In this document: positions 22,227 through 27,623 of the stretch, one piece after another
How the letters are laid out: the number at the start of each line of letters is the position of its first letter
Position numbering within the stretch: the stretch's first letter is position 1
Source of the DNA: DASYRX01 sp035253645
GTDB lineage: Bacteria > Gemmatimonadota > Gemmatimonadetes > Gemmatimonadales > Gemmatimonadaceae
DNA: 27,623 nt
Direction of reading: 5' to 3'
Assembly (NCBI GenBank): GCA_035253645.1
Contig: DATFBW010000071.1
Span: forward strand, 1-27,623
The notes under the pieces: model-generated
Database searches by the model: none
Told to the model about the DNA's origin: nothing
What the model saw: only the letters and a program-made list of their open reading frames with translations
Translations under genes and position numbers: made by a program

Positions 22227-23606
22227 TCAGTCGCTTGCAAGTCGAACGCCGCTGAAGTCTAACCCGCGAGGCGTTTCTCCTTCTACCGCGAAGACGCGCA
22301 GTCTTTCCGCCGCCGCACGTCTGGAATCTCGATCCCCATCCAAAGTGGCGAGTAAACCACCGTCCCGCACTAGCTCTACCCCACCGACACAGACCATACT
22401 CGCCCGTCGCCCCCCTCCTCCGAATACGACCGCGGTAACCGCGTCGTAAATGGGCTCGTCACGAGCCTCATCAACGGGAAACGCGGCAAGATCTGCCGCT
22501 TTTCCTACCTCCAGCGAGCCTATTTCGCGCTCCCAGCCGAGTGCGCGCGCCCCGCCGATTGTCGCCAGCTGGAGCGCTTTACTGGCACTAATTTCAGCGC
22601 CGCGAGCGCGTGAAAACAGCACCGCGATTCGCGCCTCGTCGAGTAGGTCCATCCTGTTGTTGCTTGCAACGGAATCGGTGCCAAGGGCAACCGGGGCACC
22701 GGCAGCGATCAAATCGCGCAACGGTGCGATGCCATGACCAAGCTTTGCATTCGACGCCGGATTGTGCACCACGGGTGCCTTCGCGGCGACAATCATTGCG
22801 ATGTCGGTATCGTCGATTTGCACGCAGTGAATCAGGAGTGGGCGCAGTGCGAGGATGCCGGTGGCCTCCAGCAGCTGGACCGGCGAGCGCGCACGAAGGC
22901 CAACCGGGATTCCGCGGTCGCGCCAACCATCCGCAAAGGGACCCGTTGCCTCGGCGACGAGCGCTCGCTCAGCAGGACTTTCAGCGATGTGAACCGCGAC
23001 CGGGAGCGCCTGCTCGGTCGCATAACGCCCGGCGGCGCGATAGAGCGCATCGCTTACGGTATAGGGCGCATGTGGGGAGATGCCTAACGTGACGAGGGGC
23101 GAGCGGCGAGAAGCGAGGAGCGAGGTGCGCTGGCGCAGCTCGGTCATTGCCTCCTCACACTGGCCGGGGTGCGGGCCGAAGACCTCCTGGTACGAGATTC
23201 CGCGCACGCCCATCTCATGCAGCGCCGTGAACGCAGCCCCGGTGGAGCTCGTGTCCGCGTACGTGGTGATTCCTGCGAGCAACCCTTCGGCGATACCTAA
23301 ACGCGCCGACGCGACGAGCGCCTCGTCGTTCAGCGCCGCGCTCCGTGCGGCCGTTAGGCGGAGCAGCCAGGGACGGAAGGGGCCATCCTCGAGGTATCCG
23401 CGCATCACGGTGAGCTCGAGGTGTGTATGTGCGTTGACGAGCCCGGGGAGGAGGAAGCTGTTGCCTAACGCGATAGTGCGCGCGCCTGCGGGCGCTTCAT
23501 CCCTCCGTCCGACGAACACGATACGACCATCCGCAACGCCCACCGCGCCGTCGGGGATTGGCGGGCGCGTGACTGGGATCACCCAGTTGGCTGTATAGAG
23601 GAGCAA
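22227..23606 (-). CDS. Amidohydrolase (adenosine-type / aminodeoxyfutalosine deaminase-like)
   Basis: A 459-residue metal-dependent hydrolase of the cytosine/adenosine deaminase-like branch. Metal and catalytic residues are visible: NAHTHLE (His60, His62), HIAES (His206, Glu209), LIHC (His260) and GTDS (Asp310). The HTHLELTVMRG..PFRPWLLRLTA stretch recalls aminodeoxyfutalosine or MTA/SAH deaminases, so menaquinone or nucleoside metabolism is possible; the substrate is unproven. It starts with TTG at 23606, inside a polypurine repeat, with no visible ribosome-binding site, so the start is uncertain. Residues about 159-172 (QRTSLLASRRSPLV) are encoded by a GGAGCGAGG-type repeat, an apparent in-frame insertion. 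Confidence 0.85.
   Translation of the reverse strand: MLLYTANWVIPVTRPPIPDGAVGVADGRIVFVGRRDEAPAGARTIALGNSFLLPGLVNAHTHLELTVMRGYLEDGPFRPWLLRLTAARSAALNDEALVASARLGIAEGLLAGITTYADTSSTGAAFTALHEMGVRGISYQEVFGPHPGQCEEAMTELRQRTSLLASRRSPLVTLGISPHAPYTVSDALYRAAGRYATEQALPVAVHIAESPAERALVAEATGPFADGWRDRGIPVGLRARSPVQLLEATGILALRPLLIHCVQIDDTDIAMIVAAKAPVVHNPASNAKLGHGIAPLRDLIAAGAPVALGTDSVASNNRMDLLDEARIAVLFSRARGAEISASKALQLATIGGARALGWEREIGSLEVGKAADLAAFPVDEARDEPIYDAVTAVVFGGGGRRASMVCVGGVELVRDGGLLATLDGDRDSRRAAAERLRVFAVEGETPRGLDFSGVRLASD
23091..23130. repeat. Polypurine repeat inside the amidohydrolase gene
   Basis: A stretch of degenerate GAGGGGCGAGCGGCGAGAAG and AGCGAGGAGCGAGG units lies within the coding sequence, in frame, encoding residues about 159-172. 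It resembles the GGAGC-type repeats at 13192-13231 and 23600-23683, both of which are intergenic. It sits in a surface-loop position just before the conserved GISPHAPYT segment. Confidence 0.6.
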
Positions 23607-23683
23607 GGAGCCGGGAGCAGGGAGCGTGGAAGGATCGGAGGAGTTAGGTGCCCCGCTCCTCGCTCCGTGCCCCTCGCCCCATT
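23600..23683. repeat. Polypurine GGAGC repeat with opposed arm, between PBP and amidohydrolase genes
   Basis: Direct degenerate repeats GGAGCAAGGAGC, GGGAGCAGGGAGC (23600-23625) face GCTCCTCGCTCC (23655-23666), so a hairpin across the gap is possible. The repeat fills the whole 75-base space between the PBP stop and the TTG of the amidohydrolase, and overlaps that start codon. It also holds an AGTTAGGT variant of the window-wide word at 23642-23649. Confidence 0.6.
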
Positions 23684-25952
23684 AGTTCGGGATCTTGAAG
23701 AGATTCGCCAGCGAATCCCGCTTCCCTACACCGCCTCCTTTCGCCTGGGCTGAGGCCGGGGGCGAAGTTGGCGACCTCGGTCCGCCTGTTCTGGGAGTAT
23801 CCGGCGGTGGAGGAGTCCCGATCTGGAAGATGTCGGCTGTCGCGCCCGCGCAGTGGCTACTGCCGGAGCCGATCAGGGCGTAATCGACGTATGTCGCCGT
23901 GCCACTGCAGTCTGGAGATAGGTCGATCACTTGCTCGATAACGGTGGCCGGCCGCGGCCAATCGGGCGGCGGAGGTTTGCGGTTATAAACCTCCTTGACG
24001 AACGCGAGGTATGCCGGAGATGCGAGGATACCGCCTTGTGCGTTCGCTTTGATCTTCTTTGGCCTGTCAAAACCCATCCAGACACCGGCGACCAGATCCG
24101 CCGTGTAGCCGATGTACCAGACGTCCGTTCCATCGTTCGTCGTGCCTGTCTTTCCCGCCGCTGGAACGTGGAACCCGGAGCTCCAGATGTTCGCCGCCGT
24201 TCCACGCTGAACCACGTCCTTCATCATGCTCACCATGAGCCACGCTTCACCGGGCGATAACACGAATGCTCGTCGCGCGCTCGGCTCCCAGATCACTTCT
24301 CCGTTAGCCGTCTCGACGCGCACGATGCCCGTCGGCTCGACGTACTCACCCAGGTTCGCGAACGTCGTGTACGACGCCACCATTTCGATCGGGTGCACAT
24401 CGGCCGAACCGATGAAGATCGAAGGGTACGGCGGAATGGGAGTCGTTAGGCCCATGGAGCGCGCTTGTGAGATGACCGTTCGCTCGCCCAGCGCCATCCC
24501 CATGTCGATCGCCGCCAGGTTGCGCGATTGATAGATCGCGCGCCGCATGCTGATCGTGCCGAAGAACTTTCCGTCGAAGTTCTGCGGCGTCCACGTAGTG
24601 CCATCCTCTTGATTGACGGCCACCGGCGAATCGTCGACCGGACTGCCGGGTGAGTAGCCGCGCTGAATGGCCGCAGAGTAGACGATCGGCTTGAACGTTG
24701 AGCCCGGCTGCCGCAATGCCTGTGCGGCTCGATTGAATTTGGAGTCCTCGTAATCACGACCACCGACGAGCGCGCGTACGCTGCCGTTGCGCGGATCCAT
24801 CGCGACGAATGAGCCCTGGATATACGGTGTCTCGCGGCCGCTCTCTTCCTGCGTGTTCAACGAGCGTGCGATGAAGTGCTCGTAGCTCTCGTGTGTGAAG
24901 GCGCCATAACGCCCGCTTTCGATCGCACGCAATTGATTCTCGAGCGCACGCTCGGCGGCGTGCTGCATATCGAGATCGAGGGTGGTGAAGACTCGCAGGC
25001 CCTGTTCGTAGATGCGGTTGCCGAACTTCTCCTCGAGTTGACGCCGCACCCATTCAACGAAATACGGCGCCACATCACCTGACTCGATGCGGCGCGCCAG
25101 GCGCAGCGGATAGGCACGCGCCAGGTTGGCCTGCTCGTGGTTGATCACGCCGTGTCGCCGCATCAACTCGATCACGGTGTTGCGGCGCATGATCGCGCGA
25201 TCTGGATATCTGCGCGGATTGTAACGGTTAGGCGCTTTGGGAAGAGCGGCGAGAGTTGCGGCTTCCGCGAGGTTGAGGTCGCGTACGGATTTGCCGAAGT
25301 AGCGACGCGACGCGGTTTCTACGCCGTACGCGCCGCTGCCAAGGTTGATCTGATTGAGGTACAACTCGAGGATTTTGTCTTTCGAGTAGCGCCACTCGAT
25401 CGCGCGCGCCACGCGGATCTCGCGCAACTTCCTAACGGGAGTTTTCTCGCGGGTGATCTGCGCAGGAAAGATGTTCCTCGCCAGCTGCATCGAGATCGTC
25501 GAAAAGCCCTGCCCGAACGATCCCGTGCGAACGTTGTGAAACACAGCTCCCGGGATTCGCCACCAGTCGATCCCTGAGTGCGAATAGAAGCGCTTGTCTT
25601 CGGTGATGATGAACGCCTCGCGCACCGCACGCGGGATTTCTTTCAGGGGCACGAGTGTGCGCCGTTCGAGCCCGACTTCTGCGATGAAACGGCCGTCGAT
25701 TGCGAATAACGTCGACGTTTGCATCGGCTTGAAGGCTTCGAGCGTAGCCAGATCGGGGCATTGATCGGCCGCGCAGATGCGTGACCAGGTTGCCGCAAAA
25801 AGTCCGGTGCCGAAGGCGAGCGCGAATGTTCCGCCGATCGCGAGGCGGTGAGCCAGCACGGGGTTGCGTGCACGCAGGCGCTTGTATGCTCGCCACGGGC
25901 GTGGCCGCTCAGCCCAAATCCGCTGGAGAAAAGCCGAGACGCTGGACGCCAT
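23682..25952 (-). CDS. Class A penicillin-binding protein (PBP1A type)
   Basis: A 756-residue bifunctional peptidoglycan synthase. A short cytoplasmic N-terminus and a transmembrane helix (about 37-56) precede the GT51 glycosyltransferase domain: ITEDKRFYSHSGID (Glu118), GFSTISMQLARN (149-160) and KILELYLNQINLGSGAYG (193-210). The transpeptidase domain has the active-site motif STFK (418-421), SRN (476-478) and KTGT (601-604). The C-terminal 80 residues are Pro/Gly-rich. It polymerises and cross-links cell-wall strands at the outer face of the inner membrane. No ribosome-binding site is visible before the ATG. It diverges from tyrS across 68 bases. Confidence 0.93.
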   Translation of the reverse strand: MASSVSAFLQRIWAERPRPWRAYKRLRARNPVLAHRLAIGGTFALAFGTGLFAATWSRICAADQCPDLATLEAFKPMQTSTLFAIDGRFIAEVGLERRTLVPLKEIPRAVREAFIITEDKRFYSHSGIDWWRIPGAVFHNVRTGSFGQGFSTISMQLARNIFPAQITREKTPVRKLREIRVARAIEWRYSKDKILELYLNQINLGSGAYGVETASRRYFGKSVRDLNLAEAATLAALPKAPNRYNPRRYPDRAIMRRNTVIELMRRHGVINHEQANLARAYPLRLARRIESGDVAPYFVEWVRRQLEEKFGNRIYEQGLRVFTTLDLDMQHAAERALENQLRAIESGRYGAFTHESYEHFIARSLNTQEESGRETPYIQGSFVAMDPRNGSVRALVGGRDYEDSKFNRAAQALRQPGSTFKPIVYSAAIQRGYSPGSPVDDSPVAVNQEDGTTWTPQNFDGKFFGTISMRRAIYQSRNLAAIDMGMALGERTVISQARSMGLTTPIPPYPSIFIGSADVHPIEMVASYTTFANLGEYVEPTGIVRVETANGEVIWEPSARRAFVLSPGEAWLMVSMMKDVVQRGTAANIWSSGFHVPAAGKTGTTNDGTDVWYIGYTADLVAGVWMGFDRPKKIKANAQGGILASPAYLAFVKEVYNRKPPPPDWPRPATVIEQVIDLSPDCSGTATYVDYALIGSGSSHCAGATADIFQIGTPPPPDTPRTGGPRSPTSPPASAQAKGGGVGKRDSLANLFKIPN

Positions 25953-25962
25953 TAGAGGAGAG

Positions 25963-25991
25963 AACCTATCGGGCGCTTATCGGACCGGCAA
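25963..25991 (-). promoter_or_regulatory. Possible promoter of the PBP gene, nearly leaderless
   Basis: On the minus strand, TTGCCG (25991-25986) and TAGGTT (25968-25963) are spaced by 17 bases, which would put the transcript start only about five bases before the ATG at 25952. That fits the absence of a ribosome-binding site. The boxes are weak, so this is tentative. Confidence 0.3.
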
Positions 25992-26020
25992 CGCGCAGTG
26001 CGCGCGGCCGCTCTATTTTC

Positions 26021-27301
26021 ATGGCCATGCCTGCACGGTCCTATGTCGCCGAGCTCGAATGGCGCGGCCTGTTGTTCCAGATGACAGAGGGGGCGCGAGA
26101 AGCCCTCGAAGCCAACGTCGTGAAAGGTTACTGCGGCTTCGATCCCACCGCGGCCAGTCTGCATGTCGGTCATCTCTTGCAGATCATGGGCCTCGTGCAT
26201 TTGCAGCGCGCGGGACATCAGCCGGTCGCGTTGGTAGGTGGCGGCACCGGACTCATCGGGGACCCAAAAGCCACGACAGAGCGCCCGCTGCTCTCCAAAG
26301 AGGATGCGGCGGCCAACGTGGCAACGATTCGCGCGCAGCTGGAGCGGTTTCTGGATTTCAGCGGTCCACGTGGAGCGCTGCTTCGAAACAACTCGGATTG
26401 GCTGAGCACGTTAGGCGCCATCGATTTTCTGCGCGACGTTGGAAAGCACTTCACCGTCAATTTCATGCTCGGCAAGGAGGCCGTTAAGGCCAGACTCGAG
26501 AGTGGGATTTCCTACACCGAGTTTTCGTACATGTTGCTGCAAGCGTACGACTTCCTGGAGCTGTATCGGCGCGAGGGTGTCACGCTGCAGCAAGGCGGCT
26601 CGGATCAGTGGGGGAACATTGTGGCGGGGAAAGAGCTGCTGCGTCGCACGTTAGGCGTCGAAGCGCATGGCGTGACGCTGCCACTGATCACGAGCTCCTC
26701 CGGGAAGAAATTCGGGAAGACGGAGGAAGGAGCGGTGTGGCTCGACCGCAAGCTGACGTCGCCTTATCGCTTTTATCAGTTCTGGATCAACGTCGAGGAC
26801 GCCGACGCCGGTCGTTACTTGCGCTACTTCACACTCAAGGAGCGTGCAGAGATCGCAGCACTGGAGAGCGCCCTGGCCTCGCGGCCGGAGCGGCGTGAAG
26901 CGCAGGAGGCGTTGGCGATGGACGTGACGTCGCGCGTGCATGGCGCTCCCGCAGCGGAGGCGGCGCGAGCGGTATCGCGGATCCTCTTCGACAAGAGTGC
27001 CGATCCGCGAGCACTGAGCTCCGAGGCGCTTGCCGTGCTGCGTGAGGAGATTCCGTTTAAGCAGCTGGCACGCACGGACGGCACGCCTAACGAGGTGAGC
27101 GTTGTTGACTTGCTCGTCGAGACGGCGTTAGTGCGTTCGAAGGGCGAGGCGCGGCGCCAGATTCAGCAGGGCGCAGTCACTGTGAATGGACGACGGCTGG
27201 GCACCGAGGAGTTTGTCGTCTCACGCGAGGAGGGGATCCACGGCGGGTACTTCCTCGTGCGCAAAGGCGCGCGGGATCTCGCGCTGGTACAAATAGGCTA
27301 A
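26021..27301 (+). CDS. tyrS: Tyrosyl-tRNA synthetase
   Basis: A 426-residue class I aminoacyl-tRNA synthetase that charges tRNA-Tyr. It has the HIGH-type signature HVGH (48-51), the GGGTGLIGDP loop, the tyrosine-binding SYMLLQAYDFLELYRREGV..QGGSDQWGNI segment, the KMSKS equivalent KKFGKT (about 227-232) and a C-terminal S4 RNA-binding domain (about 355-420: VVDLLVETALVRSKGEARRQIQQGAVTVNGRR). The length matches E. coli TyrS (424). ATG codons at 26021 and 26027 are both possible; longer in-frame starts run into the divergent PBP gene. No strong ribosome-binding site is visible. Confidence 0.95.
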   Translation: MAMPARSYVAELEWRGLLFQMTEGAREALEANVVKGYCGFDPTAASLHVGHLLQIMGLVHLQRAGHQPVALVGGGTGLIGDPKATTERPLLSKEDAAANVATIRAQLERFLDFSGPRGALLRNNSDWLSTLGAIDFLRDVGKHFTVNFMLGKEAVKARLESGISYTEFSYMLLQAYDFLELYRREGVTLQQGGSDQWGNIVAGKELLRRTLGVEAHGVTLPLITSSSGKKFGKTEEGAVWLDRKLTSPYRFYQFWINVEDADAGRYLRYFTLKERAEIAALESALASRPERREAQEALAMDVTSRVHGAPAAEAARAVSRILFDKSADPRALSSEALAVLREEIPFKQLARTDGTPNEVSVVDLLVETALVRSKGEARRQIQQGAVTVNGRRLGTEEFVVSREEGIHGGYFLVRKGARDLALVQIG

Positions 27302-27623
27302 AAGCTCCACCGCGGACTCACGCGGACTGGTACGGCGACAACGCGCGGAGAAACAGCAATTCCACCGCGGAGAATACGGAGAAGAGCGTTTCACCGCGGA
27401 GAACGCTGAGAACGCAGAGTTTGCGCAGACGAGGTTTGGAATAACAACGTGGTGGGCGGAGCAAACCCAAAAAAAACAGTTCCCTGTTGGGTTGGGTGGG
27501 GCTGACAAAAAGCAGTTCTCTGCGCCTTCCTCCGCGTTCTTTGCGGTCTCCGCGGTGAAAAGCTCATGAGTAGCACGCGAAACACGGGTCCTGCCACTCG
27601 AAAGCAACCGGAAGAGCCCTGTT
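27302..27623. repeat. Nested inverted-repeat element downstream of tyrS
   Basis: This 322-base non-coding end of the window begins right after tyrS. A perfect 14-bp inverted repeat, TTTCACCGCGGAGA (27389-27402) and its complement (27547-27560), bounds about 170 bases. Short direct repeats of CACCGCGGA occur at 27307, 27363 and 27392, with several GAACGC-GAG units. A second inverted repeat (AACCCA with TGGGTT; ACAG with CTGT) lies around 27463-27495. The layout looks like a MITE- or REP-type mobile repeat without a transposase. A minus-strand frame through it only translates the repeats and is not a gene. Confidence 0.6.

Larger units (their letters stand above)
50..27091. repeat. Highly iterated word GTTAGGC / GCCTAAC, 46 copies
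   Basis: Exact copies reading GTTAGGC on the + strand start at 531, 2515, 3040, 4995, 6081, 6093, 7115, 7757, 8747, 9185, 11174, 11878, 12761, 14058, 15707, 16178, 17399, 17905, 19240, 19279, 19733, 20320, 20343, 20889, 22046, 23353, 24445, 25227, 26410 and 26650. Copies reading GCCTAAC start at 50, 243, 837, 1151, 3352, 3648, 6883, 8108, 10426, 10745, 11087, 14612, 15570, 23082, 23463 and 27085. Thirteen more sites match the first six bases only. The base before the G is C in 36, T in 8, G in 2 and A in none, so the extended word is CGTTAGGC. All but three copies (837, 10426, 17905) touch coding sequence. Counted by eye. Confidence 0.9.

Noticed and set aside
25781..26020. Longer tyrS frame
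   Set aside because: It overlaps the opposite-strand PBP gene and extends the enzyme 80 residues beyond family length.
50..27091. GTTAGGC read as a telomere-like TTAGGC repeat
   Set aside because: Copies are scattered singly on both strands, not in tandem, in bacterial genes.
27221..27607. 128-residue minus-strand frame at the window end
   Set aside because: Its sequence is the translation of the repeat units and it overlaps the end of tyrS.
1..27623. tRNA, rRNA, CRISPR arrays, insertion sequences with transposase
   Set aside because: I scanned for T-loop-like motifs, regularly spaced repeats and transposase domains and found none that held up; small RNAs cannot be excluded by eye.

Overview
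The window reads as one contiguous piece of chromosome from a high-GC, diderm (Gram-negative-type) bacterium. An Omp85-type barrel, a small outer-membrane barrel, a Lol-type lipoprotein and many signal peptides show the outer membrane. Gene style (carboxypeptidase-regulatory/plug proteins, large secreted M14 peptidases, TolB-like propeller lipoproteins, GTG/TTG starts) fits Gemmatimonadota best; this is inference, as no rRNA or other phylogenetic marker was checked. There is no phage, plasmid, transposase or CRISPR array.

Layout. 40-1679: an SDR oxidoreductase converging on a secreted plug-domain protein. 1739-9029 (+): a threonine-catabolism run with threonine 3-dehydrogenase (tdh), threonine/serine dehydratase, a propeller lipoprotein, glycine C-acetyltransferase (kbl) and a secreted M14 carboxypeptidase. 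Tdh plus Kbl turn threonine into glycine and acetyl-CoA, and the dehydratase offers the alternative route to 2-oxobutyrate. 9049-10457: a small conserved protein, an outer-membrane barrel and a clear terminator. 10535-12808 (-): a NYN/LOTUS RNA-binding-type protein, split by an apparent frameshift, translationally overlapping a 3-methyladenine DNA glycosylase. 13240-13662 (-): YjbQ.

13753-20400 (+) is the most unusual operon: a NtrY-like histidine kinase, four tandem paralogous small membrane/coiled-coil proteins, a NtrX/NtrC-like sigma-54 response regulator, an Omp85-type barrel with a bactofilin-like beta-helix front end, and a DUF4390-like protein. It looks like an envelope-linked two-component module. 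20474-25952 (-): HNH endonuclease, branched-chain aminotransferase, amidohydrolase and class A penicillin-binding protein. 26021-27301 (+): tyrosyl-tRNA synthetase, followed by a nested inverted-repeat element.

The strongest genome-scale signal is a short, non-palindromic word, GTTAGGC (reverse complement GCCTAAC). I count 46 exact copies in 27.6 kb on both strands, about one per 600 bp, mostly inside genes and in several reading frames. A same-composition control word, GTTAGCC, was seen only 5 times. The word supplies many rare TTA leucine codons, three stop codons, one start/stop overlap and a terminator loop. It behaves like a highly iterated genomic word (uptake-sequence-like, Chi/KOPS-like or restriction/repair-linked); its function is unknown to me.
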